DNA from: a virus
IMG/VR virus record: IMGVR_UViG_3300046001_004063
Coordinates: 1-64,000 of that record
DNA: 64,000 bases
Strand: one strand, 5' to 3'
Shown here: positions 15,521 to 24,346 of the stretch, in pieces
Layout: each line of letters starts with the position of its first letter
Numbering within the stretch: the stretch's first letter is position 1
Position numbers and translations under genes: made by a program
Notes under the pieces: generated by a model
Told to the model about the DNA's origin: nothing
The model's database searches: none
The model's input: the letters and a program-made list of their open reading frames with translations, nothing else

Positions 15521-16473
15521 CAGCAGTTCCAACGTCTACGAGCTTTGCAAATGGCCTTGTCCGGAGTCTTGGCACATGAAATATTGTGCATCTTCATTTG
15601 TCCGCGACTGCGGCTACAATAGCTCTTTCTACGCTTGCTGGCCTTGCTACCACGCTTTAGTTTGCTGGGTTTGGTAGTCACAGCAGTCTTTAGCTTTGAT
15701 CCTGGATTCTCTCTGCGATAAGCATTCACAGCCTTTTGACTCATGCCCGCAGTGCGATCTCGTTTGTTGGCCTTTTGCCAGTCTTCGTTCAGTTGCGAAG
15801 TCACAGCAAACACATACAGTTCATCTTCGGTTAGTGATTCTAAGTCCGCCCATACTGCTTCGGCGTCTACACCATTTTGTTCAGCAATACGATCGATAAT
15901 AGATTCAATAAGATCAAACTCTTCTGTCAAGCCTTCATCGGCATTGGGTTTGTCACGGAGTGGGCCGCCTGTGACCCAGGCATCGCAGGTTCTACGGCTG
16001 GCACATTTGAATTTTAAGAACTTACAATAACCCAGCTCACCTGCATCAATAACGCCGGCTGCATCCGCAGGAGAGTCACTGTCGATGCCTTGAGCAATGC
16101 AGTCCAAGGTTTCTTCTCGTATGTCAAACGCCGCACAGTTGCCGCATAGGCTTTGTTTGGCTTCCTCTGCTGAGTCCAAGTTCCACTCATCAACTTTTTT
16201 CATCCAGAACTTGGTGTTGGGCATGTCTGGGTTCAGCGGCCCATAGCCATAGTCATTGATGGCTTTTTGTCTGTTCTTGAGATTGAGTGTAATGTCTTGT
16301 GTAGCAGGAGGGCACTTGTTGTCAGAGTCTTCTGCTATGCTTTCAGCAGGCACACAGTTGTTTACACGTACTCCGCCCTTCATTTTAGTTTTAGGGTTGC
16401 CAATCTTTTTGCCTGTCCAGCACTTGGGATCCAAGCGGACTTTTTCTTCTACAATGAATTCGTTAGCTCTCAT
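15520..16473 (-). CDS. Cys-rich, basic-tailed protein with capsid-targeting-like start (317 aa)
   Basis: Starts MRANEFIVEE, the cassette targeting motif with a cleavable IVE. A segment KCWTGKKIGNPKTKMKGG-VNNCVP follows, then a cysteine cluster (CGNCAAFD...C...GYCKFLKFKC...CDAW, residues ~109-170) that could hold zinc or an Fe-S cluster, then an acidic helical part after ADEGLTEEF, and a strongly basic C-terminus ending in KRRKSYCSRSRGQMK...RRRWNC. That tail matches a small DNA-binding-like domain (DUF6321 as I recall) common in phage structural and scaffold proteins. It overlaps genes on both sides by 1-4 bp. Likely a packaged DNA-associated protein; the metal site and location are inferred. 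Confidence 0.7.
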   Translation of the reverse strand: MRANEFIVEEKVRLDPKCWTGKKIGNPKTKMKGGVRVNNCVPAESIAEDSDNKCPPATQDITLNLKNRQKAINDYGYGPLNPDMPNTKFWMKKVDEWNLDSAEEAKQSLCGNCAAFDIREETLDCIAQGIDSDSPADAAGVIDAGELGYCKFLKFKCASRRTCDAWVTGGPLRDKPNADEGLTEEFDLIESIIDRIAEQNGVDAEAVWADLESLTEDELYVFAVTSQLNEDWQKANKRDRTAGMSQKAVNAYRRENPGSKLKTAVTTKPSKLKRGSKASKRRKSYCSRSRGQMKMHNISCAKTPDKAICKARRRWNC

Positions 16474-18335
16474 TTTTTCTTACCTCGTCGCATATTTAGT
16501 TGCCACTGTGCCATCCTGCGACGCTCGCCTGTGCTGGATTGAGCAATCTTTTCCAGTTGGCCCAAGGTGGCTTTTTTAGGAATCCCTACTCTGCGACTCA
16601 GCCCTTTGCGTCCAGGATTTTTACCATCCGCAAAGTTTTCATCTATCTCTTGTTCCCATACATTTTGTTCAGGACGATGCTTGTCCCAAAATCCAGCACC
16701 TGCATCAGTTTGCTGACCACTGCGGCGTATTTTATAGCCTTTGCTTTTTACATAGTCATACATTGTAGCGGCAATACCCTGACCTTGATAGCGTTCTTCT
16801 ACTTCTAAATCTTGCGGCATTAAGTAATCGCCTTCTTGAACAAATAATACATGTCCAAGTTCGCGGCCGCCTGGCATCATGGCCGTTATTAAAATTTCGT
16901 CATCTTCTTTTTCCAAGGAGATTTCTATTCCATTATAATGTTCCATGCCTTCCGCCACACCTTGTTCTACGCTTTCACTTTTGTATGTGGCTCCAGTGCA
17001 GACCCAAGCAGGGCCTGTGTATCCTTGAGGGAATGCCTTCAAATGCTGAATAGTTCTATGCCAACCTTCAATCAAATCATAACCGTTTGCTAATTTAGCA
17101 ACAATAATTGGTTCCGCACTCACACCCTTTTGCTGAATCATTTGTGATTGCAGTGCGTGTCTTTCAGCATCTTTTGGAACTTGAAAAGGATTAGAACTAC
17201 CACCTTCACGACTTTGAATCATACGCTGAGTTTTTGGTGTAAAGATATCTAGTGTGATGGGAATCTTAGTCAGTGTCCATTTACAATTACCAAAGTCTTG
17301 TTGTATTTCATCTAAAAAATCTTCTAAATCTTTTTGATTTTTATTACCTTTTGCCTTGGCATATAAAAAATCTCGTTGCACATATTCAGGCCATTGTGTT
17401 CTTGGAAATTTAGACTGAACCCAGGTCCAGAGTTGGTCACGATACTCACTTAGTGAGCCTTCCGCCACCGGTTGTTTTATTCTACTTAATTCGTATATAA
17501 CTTTGTTGCCAGTGTCTGCACGAAAAGCTCTGAAACCCCATGCTCTAGCATAACGCTGTACTAAACTATCATATAGTCTAGCTCTACTTTGTGCGTTTTG
17601 TCCTTGTTCAACTTCTTTACTGGCAGTAAAGGTTATTCTATTAGGAGTATACTTTTTAATAAACGTTTGTATAGCACTTAACACAGTGGCAAACACACGT
17701 TGTTGATCGCCTTCACCTGTGACTTCTTGGCTGTTGTTTCTATAGAATTCAACACTCCATGCTTCCTCTTTTGAATCTTTACTAAATCCCTTGTTAAACA
17801 TAATACTTAGAAAAGTTCCGTCATCTAATCGTGCTATTGCATCCACATCACCAAAGTCACCCTTTTCCCATCGAAGTAGTTCATACGGTTTATCAAATGC
17901 TTCTGTCAGACCCTGTGCAATTGCTTCACGGGCCTGGCGTTCATTCTCTACTTTGAATTTTTGTAAGGCTTGATTATCATTAATTTGTCTACGGTCCAAT
18001 TGTTGCCAAATTGACAAGTCAAATTTGAGAAGTTTTCGTTCTACTGCTTGTGCAAAACTAAGTTCATTATTACCTCGGCCTTGCCAATTAGGTTTCATGC
18101 CCCACACAACTGATACAGAATTATCGTAATCGTTGGACAGTGTAATTCTCATACGTTCGCCATAAAATACGTATGTACGTCCTTGCCAAGTAAAGTAAAG
18201 ATCACCATTACTTGTTTGTCCCGTGCTCCAGCCATGCTTTTTTTGCAGAGCACTAACTGCGGCTTGATCTGCATTTTCCGCCACACCTTGCCGAGTCTGT
18301 GCAACAACTTCTGTTATAAATTCACTAGCTCTCAT
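16470..18335 (-). CDS. Multi-domain protein with GNAT acetyltransferase domain and capsid-targeting-like start (621 aa)
   Basis: Starts MRASEFITEVV. Linkers ending in E divide it: QGVAEN (16-21), QGLTEA (141-146), QPVAEG (288-293) and QGVAEG (458-463). Segment 1 (22-140) is unassigned; segment 2 (147-287) has a Ser/Arg-rich SRARLYDSLVQRYARAWGF helix; segment 3 (294-457) contains IIVAKLANGYDLIEGWHRTIQ, like a ParB/sulfiredoxin-type fold; segment 4 (464-~570) is a GNAT acetyltransferase with the acetyl-CoA loop RYQGQGIA (515-522). A basic C-terminal domain (KNPGRKGLSRR ... RRMAQWQLNMRRGKKK) ends the chain. Together this reads as a polyprotein of effector-like domains packed in the capsid. Cleavage and injection are predictions. 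Confidence 0.72.
   Translation of the reverse strand: MRASEFITEVVAQTRQGVAENADQAAVSALQKKHGWSTGQTSNGDLYFTWQGRTYVFYGERMRITLSNDYDNSVSVVWGMKPNWQGRGNNELSFAQAVERKLLKFDLSIWQQLDRRQINDNQALQKFKVENERQAREAIAQGLTEAFDKPYELLRWEKGDFGDVDAIARLDDGTFLSIMFNKGFSKDSKEEAWSVEFYRNNSQEVTGEGDQQRVFATVLSAIQTFIKKYTPNRITFTASKEVEQGQNAQSRARLYDSLVQRYARAWGFRAFRADTGNKVIYELSRIKQPVAEGSLSEYRDQLWTWVQSKFPRTQWPEYVQRDFLYAKAKGNKNQKDLEDFLDEIQQDFGNCKWTLTKIPITLDIFTPKTQRMIQSREGGSSNPFQVPKDAERHALQSQMIQQKGVSAEPIIVAKLANGYDLIEGWHRTIQHLKAFPQGYTGPAWVCTGATYKSESVEQGVAEGMEHYNGIEISLEKEDDEILITAMMPGGRELGHVLFVQEGDYLMPQDLEVEERYQGQGIAATMYDYVKSKGYKIRRSGQQTDAGAGFWDKHRPEQNVWEQEIDENFADGKNPGRKGLSRRVGIPKKATLGQLEKIAQSSTGERRRMAQWQLNMRRGKKK
16948..16967 (-). repeat. 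QGVAEG linker-coding repeat, copy 3
   Basis: Minus strand codes for EQGVAEG at residues 457-463 of the 621-aa protein, just before its GNAT domain. The amino-acid linker is identical to that at 11972 while wobble bases differ, so the peptide rather than the DNA seems conserved. Confidence 0.6.
18276..18293 (-). repeat. QGVAE linker-coding repeat, copy 4
   Basis: Minus strand codes for RQGVAEN at residues 15-21 of the 621-aa protein, shortly after the MRASEFITE peptide. Two E-ending sites lie within the first 21 residues. Confidence 0.5.
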
Positions 18336-18336
18336 A

Positions 18337-21300
18337 TCAACTCACAATTGGTAGCACAGTAACATCTGCACCATGGCTGTAGCCATTGTCGGTCAACCAT
18401 TGTGTGGCCACACGGTTAGCATCACGCTGTTGATTGCCTATGCCGGAGAATCGATGCAGTTCATTGCCATCAGAATCTACAATCTTCCAAGCACCTGTAA
18501 ATGTACCTGGTGTGGCTCGTTGTTGTGCTAGGTCTGCGGTGGATCCTGCAGCAGGTGTAGATGCCGTTTCTTCTGCAGGTTCCACTTGATAGTTGCCATC
18601 CCAGTTGTATTCTCTAGCCCACACTGCGGCAAGTTCGTTGGCCTTGGCTCTGGTATTAACTGCAGGACGGAAACGATATACTTCGCGGCCTAACCCGTCA
18701 ATGATTTTCCATTGTCCAGTTGGGCTTGTGGCAGCACGACCTGCGGCTATTGGCATGTCTATATCAACAATTCCCACTCCACCGACGGTACGTATGCCAA
18801 ACATACGTTCAGCCTGACCTCGTTGTAGGCTATGTGGACCGTGTTCAATGTAATCATTCAGGCGAACCAATGCCTCTTCATCATTGGTGATTCCATCAGC
18901 ATCCTCTACTGAGTTGCCAGTTTGTTTGTTGTAAATTTCGTAGCGAACAGTTTTTGCAGATTGTTCATATGGACGCAATGGCTTTGCAGTCATATCATTA
19001 GCTGTGGCCCAATCTGGATATTCTGCACGACCTTTTTCAATGGCTTCTTCTTTGCTGGTAGCAACAACTTCAACACTGGCTCCATATCCAGGACGACCTA
19101 CACTCCACCAGTATTTTTCACCGCCTGTTGGATCTTTCTTCAACTTGCGTTCCAATTGTGCCTGCTTAACAAAACTACGCAAGGCAGCCGCAGGAATCTT
19201 GCCTGCTACGTATTCACTGAAGTACTTGATAGTGTCAGAACCTTTGTTGTCCTGTGTCAACAACTTGTACAGTTTCTTCAAGTATTCTTCGCGATACATT
19301 TCAGGATTCAGTGCCGCACTCATGGCCACTGTGAAACGCAACAGGGTGTTTTCAATTTGATCAAAGTTTTGATCCAACCAATCGCCGCCAGGGCTACGGA
19401 ATTCAATGTGTCCATCTTTGGTGTTGATACTGGTGTACTTGCTGGTCACACCCGAATGAATGGCTTTACTTGCCAAACTATCCAAGTTGCCTTTCATTTT
19501 GTTTAGTAACCGTTCTGCTTCGTCGGGCTTTTGCCGCACCTGATCACGTACCATTTTTATTGCTGGCTTGGCATAGGTATTGCCAGCACGTCCAAACAAG
19601 TCCAGTACATACTCATCGCCCATCAGCAGGGCTAACTTTACAAAGTCCAAGTTCTCTCTGCTGTAGTTGGGCACAGATATGTTGATGTGCAGGCCTGTTG
19701 AATCATTGGTGTAGCAACCATATACCTTGGCCCACTTTTTAACCTTGTTCAAGTCACTTAATATATCGTCAATGGGCAAGGGTGGGCTCACAAACTCCAG
19801 GCCTACATCATCGCTGTCATCGGCTTCTAAACTGCCATCAGGTTCCACAATATAATGTTGTGCAGTAGGGCTAGGTCTTGTTACCCCGCCACTGTGGTAG
19901 TTGCCGCTGGCTCGAACGTCACGTCCTATTGCATCTTGGAATTCGTTAGCAACATCTTCGATACTGGCTTCGCCACCACCCTGTTGTTCAAAATGGGGCC
20001 AACTCATGTTGTATTCACGTTCAATGTCTGACATGCGATTCAAATCTCGATCTTCTAGCCATTCTGATTCTAGGTCTGCATTCTGATTAAAATCTTCTTG
20101 TGCAGATTCACGTGCCGCATCGTACCAATAGTTGCCATAGCTTTCTTCTATTACTTTTTCTGTGGCATCGCGATATGCTTGTTTGTCTGCTACATATTCG
20201 CCGTCTACGCCGGGCTCTGTGCCTAGTATTTCTGCAATTTCATCTGCACTGGCGTTTTCTTTAAGGTAATTGTAGACAAATTCTGATTCGTCGCCGTCCC
20301 ATCGAGTATCAAACGACTCACTTAACCATTCGTAGTATTCATCCTGCATCCGGTCACGCAGTCTAGTGACATCGCCGCGGCTGTTGTAATCGCCATCGTA
20401 GAAGAAATCATAAGCCTCCTGTATGCTACTAACACCTTCATCGTAACTGTAATCTGCTTCCATTTGACCGTCGTCATCGCCGCCTTCAACATTGGGCACA
20501 ATCATTTCAAATTCCATGCCGGCAATGGCACCGGTCTTGGCAGCTTCGCGACGTAGGCTGCCTGTGCTCATGTTGATTTCAAACAGCATGTCATCAATGC
20601 CTTCGGCAATTAAATCTTCATCAGTTTTGGGTTGATGTTTGTCTGTGACATCTTCGCCACCTTCTACATCAGGATCGATGTCGTGTGTTTTTAGTCCCAG
20701 GCGTTTGAACTGTTTCAAGTAGCCCTGTTCTGCTTCATCGCTGGGGAAAACAACAACTGTTTGTGGTGGACCTTGATTGTAATTTTCCGGTTTGGCATCA
20801 TCCAAGTCAGATATGTCCATGCCCAACTGATACCAGTCAGTCAGGTCTTTAACATCAATTTTGGTTGTGCCTGCGGGAAATTGTGGTGGAAACTCTGGAC
20901 CTGTTGCTTCTTGATTGCCCAGTTCATCTTCACGTTCTCCGGGCACTTGACTCAAGGGTGTGGAGTTGTATCCATAACTTTTGTTGGACGTACGGCCAGT
21001 TTCTTTAAACTCGCGCAGTGCATTGGCCAAGCCGGTCATTAACAAGCCCGGATGTCCTTGACTGTCAGTTTTTAATCCCAACTTGTTTGCTTCTTTACCC
21101 ACTGCACCCGGACGCACATCTTGTGTCAGAGCCATGCTAAAGCGTGGGTCTCGAGCCTGCTTCTTTGTGGGAATGTATCCTGATGCTTCTGCTAACTCAT
21201 CTGCTTGCCCGGCAGCAAAATGTTCCGGGTGTAGTTTGGCATAGTCACGCATGAGTACGCCGGCACGAGCATTGGCTTCGTTTTCGTATGGACTGCCAGT

Positions 21301-22401
21301 TTCCCCTGCATCTGGTCCCATATCACTGCCATCACGTTCGTGTTGATGCTTGTGTGTGAGTTCATGAGCCACTGTGCGCAACACATCCATGATGTGTCGC
21401 TGACCCCAGGCCACTTCTAACATTTTTTCATCGTCGTTATACCGGCCAAATGTTTTGTGCCGCACAGGCCATTGTGGATCCTTGCGCAAGCGAATGCGTG
21501 GCATCTGTTCAATCGTTAATTCTGCAACACAAAACTCCACAAAGTCTGTAAGTATGTCTTCGTCTGATTTGGGTTCTTCATTCAAGAACATCTGTGTTGT
21601 GGGACTTACTCCGTCCCATGAAGCGCCAACATCTTCTGTGGCTTTGAATCCGTAGGTGAATCTAAATGGTTTATCAATTTCAATCGTGCGTTCTTTAAGA
21701 CTCAGTGCTCGATCTTTGGCAGCGGTTCTGGCATCATACAGTTTTTGTATCACACCCTGCGACCGCAACATCTTGTACGCAATGTTTTCTGGACCCAGTT
21801 CACCGTGCTGATCAAGACCAGCTTGACGCATCTTTTTAATCTTGGCAGCAGTGTTGGTCAAGCGTTTTAGACTGCCAGATTTTACTGCTGATTCAATGCG
21901 ATGTTTGATCACATCGTACTTGCTCTTTACCGCAGTGTCGTTTACTGTGGAACGTTTCTTAAGTGGAATGTTGATCCAGTCGTTGTTCAGCACACTGAAT
22001 ATGCCTTGACTGACTGCTGATTTGTTGGCGTTTTCCACATAGAGTTCTACATCGTAGCCACCAATTTTAATATTGTGTGTTTCGTTGTACTGAAACTTTT
22101 TAGCATCAAACAGCTCGCGATACACTTCACTCACATCTGCTTCAGGCAAATCAACTACCAGGTGCAGGTCAATATCACTATGTGGAGTATATGTATAACC
22201 AGCATTGCTGCCGGACAAGGTAATGTCTTTGAGGTTTAGATCTGTAAGTCCAAGACTCTGTTTAAAGTCTTCGGCAATTTGTAACAGTTTAGCCCGCACC
22301 TGTGGGCGCATTTTATTAGCCTGCCAGATACGTGGATTTAACTGTTCGTTGAATTTCACAGCGTCGGCGAGGTTATAGGAATCTAATTCAGAAATATTCA
22401 T
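18337..22401 (-). CDS. Giant nucleotidyltransferase / HExxH peptidase / amidoligase-like protein (1354 aa)
   Basis: I use the ATG at 22401 (the frame is open to 22434). N-terminal pol-beta-type nucleotidyltransferase: SGSNAGYTYTPHSDIDLHL at ~63-81 with the DxD pair. A zincin-like HELTH at 346-350 is followed by YENEANARAG with a possible third ligand Glu. An amidoligase-like (ATP-grasp fold, glutamine-synthetase-like) region runs from GMEFEMI (628-634) through PDGSLE...EFVSPP (~854-874), GLHINIS (~903-909) and HIEFRSPGGDWL (~998-1009). The end has two copies of a ~45-aa domain (WKIIDGLGREVYRF, WKIVDSDGNELHRF). No targeting peptide is seen, but it lies directly behind the targeting-peptide genes. 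Probably a late protein acting on host components; the role is unknown. Confidence 0.78.
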   Translation of the reverse strand: MNISELDSYNLADAVKFNEQLNPRIWQANKMRPQVRAKLLQIAEDFKQSLGLTDLNLKDITLSGSNAGYTYTPHSDIDLHLVVDLPEADVSEVYRELFDAKKFQYNETHNIKIGGYDVELYVENANKSAVSQGIFSVLNNDWINIPLKKRSTVNDTAVKSKYDVIKHRIESAVKSGSLKRLTNTAAKIKKMRQAGLDQHGELGPENIAYKMLRSQGVIQKLYDARTAAKDRALSLKERTIEIDKPFRFTYGFKATEDVGASWDGVSPTTQMFLNEEPKSDEDILTDFVEFCVAELTIEQMPRIRLRKDPQWPVRHKTFGRYNDDEKMLEVAWGQRHIMDVLRTVAHELTHKHQHERDGSDMGPDAGETGSPYENEANARAGVLMRDYAKLHPEHFAAGQADELAEASGYIPTKKQARDPRFSMALTQDVRPGAVGKEANKLGLKTDSQGHPGLLMTGLANALREFKETGRTSNKSYGYNSTPLSQVPGEREDELGNQEATGPEFPPQFPAGTTKIDVKDLTDWYQLGMDISDLDDAKPENYNQGPPQTVVVFPSDEAEQGYLKQFKRLGLKTHDIDPDVEGGEDVTDKHQPKTDEDLIAEGIDDMLFEINMSTGSLRREAAKTGAIAGMEFEMIVPNVEGGDDDGQMEADYSYDEGVSSIQEAYDFFYDGDYNSRGDVTRLRDRMQDEYYEWLSESFDTRWDGDESEFVYNYLKENASADEIAEILGTEPGVDGEYVADKQAYRDATEKVIEESYGNYWYDAARESAQEDFNQNADLESEWLEDRDLNRMSDIEREYNMSWPHFEQQGGGEASIEDVANEFQDAIGRDVRASGNYHSGGVTRPSPTAQHYIVEPDGSLEADDSDDVGLEFVSPPLPIDDILSDLNKVKKWAKVYGCYTNDSTGLHINISVPNYSRENLDFVKLALLMGDEYVLDLFGRAGNTYAKPAIKMVRDQVRQKPDEAERLLNKMKGNLDSLASKAIHSGVTSKYTSINTKDGHIEFRSPGGDWLDQNFDQIENTLLRFTVAMSAALNPEMYREEYLKKLYKLLTQDNKGSDTIKYFSEYVAGKIPAAALRSFVKQAQLERKLKKDPTGGEKYWWSVGRPGYGASVEVVATSKEEAIEKGRAEYPDWATANDMTAKPLRPYEQSAKTVRYEIYNKQTGNSVEDADGITNDEEALVRLNDYIEHGPHSLQRGQAERMFGIRTVGGVGIVDIDMPIAAGRAATSPTGQWKIIDGLGREVYRFRPAVNTRAKANELAAVWAREYNWDGNYQVEPAEETASTPAAGSTADLAQQRATPGTFTGAWKIVDSDGNELHRFSGIGNQQRDANRVATQWLTDNGYSHGADVTVLPIVS

Positions 22402-22403
22402 GA

Positions 22404-22415
22404 TTGTAATATTTA
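22404..22415 (-). promoter_or_regulatory. GCTAAATA box before ATG 22401
   Basis: Minus strand GCGCTAAATATTACAATCATG; the TAAATA core ends 8 nt from the ATG and no Shine-Dalgarno is visible. It follows closely after the terminator at 22424, so the 1354-aa gene needs its own promoter. Confidence 0.5.
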
Positions 22416-22423
22416 GCGCAAAT

Positions 22424-22451
22424 AAAAAAGCCACTGGGTAAAGTGGCTTTT
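22424..22451 (-). terminator. Rho-independent terminator after glycosyltransferase gene
   Basis: Minus strand: perfect 10-bp stem AAAAGCCACT/AGTGGCTTTT with a 6-nt loop and a following T-run. It lies 24 nt past the stop of the gene at 22475 and separates it from the 1354-aa gene. Confidence 0.92.
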
Positions 22452-22474
22452 GGATTGGCTATTAAACTAGCAGT

Positions 22475-23380
22475 TTATTTCTTTTTACTGGCTTTTTTAC
22501 TCGATGCCAACACTTTAGTTTCGGCTGGCGCAGGCACGGCAGCGGCTCTAGCGGCAGCCTGTCTTGCTTCCACCATTGGCGTAACATCAGTGATCAGTTT
22601 CTCTTGTGCTTCGTGAGCAAATGTGTACGTGCCGGTGTGACGCAATAAAACACGTTTGTCAACCCAAACCCGACCGCCCAAGTCACGCCAGTTTTCACAG
22701 AATGTCCAGTCTTCCGAATAGTAGCGATTTTCACGCACTGCTGTGTCAAAGTAGGTTTTCATGTAGGGATTGAGTTCTACTGGCAGGCCAATGTCGTTGA
22801 TAAACGGCTTGGTTGCAGGGTGTGCATTCAACTTGTCAAACACATGACGCTTGACCAAGAAGAAGCCTGTGCCTGTTTTAGACACTTCTTGTAAGCCGTC
22901 AGCGCCTTCTTCTGCACCGTCAAATCCGTTGACGCACCACTTGATTGGAAGTGACTTCATTGGGTACAATCCGCCAATAACATCCACGTCACGATTTAAC
23001 ATGACCAACAGGTGCCATGGCTCCCAGCCAATGTCCGCATCAACGAACATCAAGTGTGTTGAATCAGGATTGGCCAAGAACTTGGCAACCATTGTATTAC
23101 GAGCACGACTGATCAAACTTTCGTTTGTGAGTGTTTCCATGGTCCAATCAATGCCCAATTGACGTGCAGTATTTGACCATTTGATGTAGCTCATAAACGT
23201 TGACTCAGTCAACATACCGCCATAACATGGCATACAAATGTGAACACGGGTGGTTTTCAAGTAGTCAACATTTACTTGAATTTGTTGTTGTTGCCCGCCC
23301 ACTTGTTGTGGTGTTGAGGGTGTTTCTGTGGTGGGTACAACATCTGGCATTTTGCCGGTTACGTTTTGTTCGTCAGCCAT
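22475..23380 (-). CDS. GT-A type glycosyltransferase, phage family (301 aa)
   Basis: A GT2-like fold: VHICMPCYGG begins the first strand, RARNTMVAKFLA gives the nucleotide-sugar region, and MFVDADIGW (about residues 110-118) carries the metal-binding DxD. A later YYSEDWTFCENWRDLGGRVWVD (~219-240) fits the acceptor/catalytic-base region common to these enzymes. The N-terminal 35 residues are Gln/Thr/Pro-rich and disordered, and the C-terminus is Ala/Lys-rich. An AAGGAA precedes the ATG at 23380. It may glycosylate virion proteins or DNA bases. The gene stands alone between terminator-like hairpins. Confidence 0.85.
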   Translation of the reverse strand: MADEQNVTGKMPDVVPTTETPSTPQQVGGQQQQIQVNVDYLKTTRVHICMPCYGGMLTESTFMSYIKWSNTARQLGIDWTMETLTNESLISRARNTMVAKFLANPDSTHLMFVDADIGWEPWHLLVMLNRDVDVIGGLYPMKSLPIKWCVNGFDGAEEGADGLQEVSKTGTGFFLVKRHVFDKLNAHPATKPFINDIGLPVELNPYMKTYFDTAVRENRYYSEDWTFCENWRDLGGRVWVDKRVLLRHTGTYTFAHEAQEKLITDVTPMVEARQAAARAAAVPAPAETKVLASSKKASKKK

Positions 23381-23391
23381 ATTTTCCTTAA

Positions 23392-23418
23392 AAAGTTAGT
23401 CAGATATTTACTAACTTT
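23392..23418 (-). terminator. Hairpin with T-run, terminator-like, enclosing TAAATAT
   Basis: Minus strand stem AAAGTTAG/CTAACTTT (8 bp) with an 11-nt loop TAAATATCTGA, followed by TT. It could end the metallophosphoesterase transcript. The loop also holds a TAAATA box that could be a promoter for the glycosyltransferase gene, whose ATG follows 12 nt after the hairpin with a Shine-Dalgarno. Confidence 0.6.
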
Positions 23419-23443
23419 GCTTGCGGGTGTGATTTTTTTGAGG

Positions 23444-24334
23444 TTAAATTTCTACTGTGATTAATTCAAATTCGTCAGCACGATCTTCGTAGCCAACATA
23501 ACCACGTGGGTTACACACGATACGTGTAGAACCAATCCGGTAGTCAAACGGGTGATGTGTATGTCCGTGTGTCCACAGCCGGATCTGCGGATGATCCAGG
23601 ATATAATCATTCATATCACTACTGTAGCCGCCGTTCATGATTACATCATCTGCATAGCGTGGATGTGTGCTTAACTTGCTGGGACTATGATGTCCACAAA
23701 CTACAAACTTCTGTTCTGGGTTGCCTTCGATGATTTGCTGAATATAGCCTCGGAATTTTACATGTTCTTCCATGGCATCTTCGGGACTAAACTTTGCAGT
23801 ACGAGTCTTGAAGATGGGTTTTTCACGGTTGTCTACTCCGTTGATTTGCTCATAGTTCTTGTAGTTTACAACTCGGTTGGAGTTTTCAACACAGCGGAAG
23901 TCGTTCATCATGCTGGTCATGTGATACAGAGTTATTCCGTCACCGTTGTTCATGTCTGTCCACAGTGTGCCGCCAATAAAGGTAACATCACCAATGATTC
24001 GAATTTCTTTTTCCAACAGGTACACATTTGGCAAGTAACTGAGTACGTCTTTTAAGTGCGTTTCTGTGCGAGCAAAGTCACCGTTGTAGTGCTCGTGGTT
24101 GCCCATGATGTAAATCACATGCGGGAACTGTGCAGAACATCTTTGCATAAAATCGTGATAACGATTACTTCGGTAATCTGGACCCATGATTCCGTGTGGA
24201 TCACGTTGCGTTATATCCTTGGCCACAAGAATATCACCAGATAGAATCAATACTTCTGCGTTGTTGTTGTTGGTTAGATCTAAGTCACCAAATTCTAGGT
24301 GAACATCACTTGCTATTGCTATCTTCATACTCAA
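23444..24334 (-). CDS. Calcineurin-like metallophosphoesterase (296 aa)
   Basis: All five blocks of the metallophosphoesterase family are visible: ASDVHLEF (D-x-H), LSGDILV (GD), MGNHEHY (GNHE), CGHHSPS and HGHTHHPF (GHxH). It would hydrolyse phosphomono- or diesters using two metal ions; the overall form is like Icc or small phage phosphoesterases. Start ATG 24334 has GGAG eight bases upstream. It follows the nucleotidylyltransferase gene by 12 nt, which suggests that both act on nucleotides or cofactors. The substrate is not predictable. Confidence 0.92.
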   Translation of the reverse strand: MSMKIAIASDVHLEFGDLDLTNNNNAEVLILSGDILVAKDITQRDPHGIMGPDYRSNRYHDFMQRCSAQFPHVIYIMGNHEHYNGDFARTETHLKDVLSYLPNVYLLEKEIRIIGDVTFIGGTLWTDMNNGDGITLYHMTSMMNDFRCVENSNRVVNYKNYEQINGVDNREKPIFKTRTAKFSPEDAMEEHVKFRGYIQQIIEGNPEQKFVVCGHHSPSKLSTHPRYADDVIMNGGYSSDMNDYILDHPQIRLWTHGHTHHPFDYRIGSTRIVCNPRGYVGYEDRADEFELITVEI

Positions 24335-24346
24335 TACTCCGAGCGA

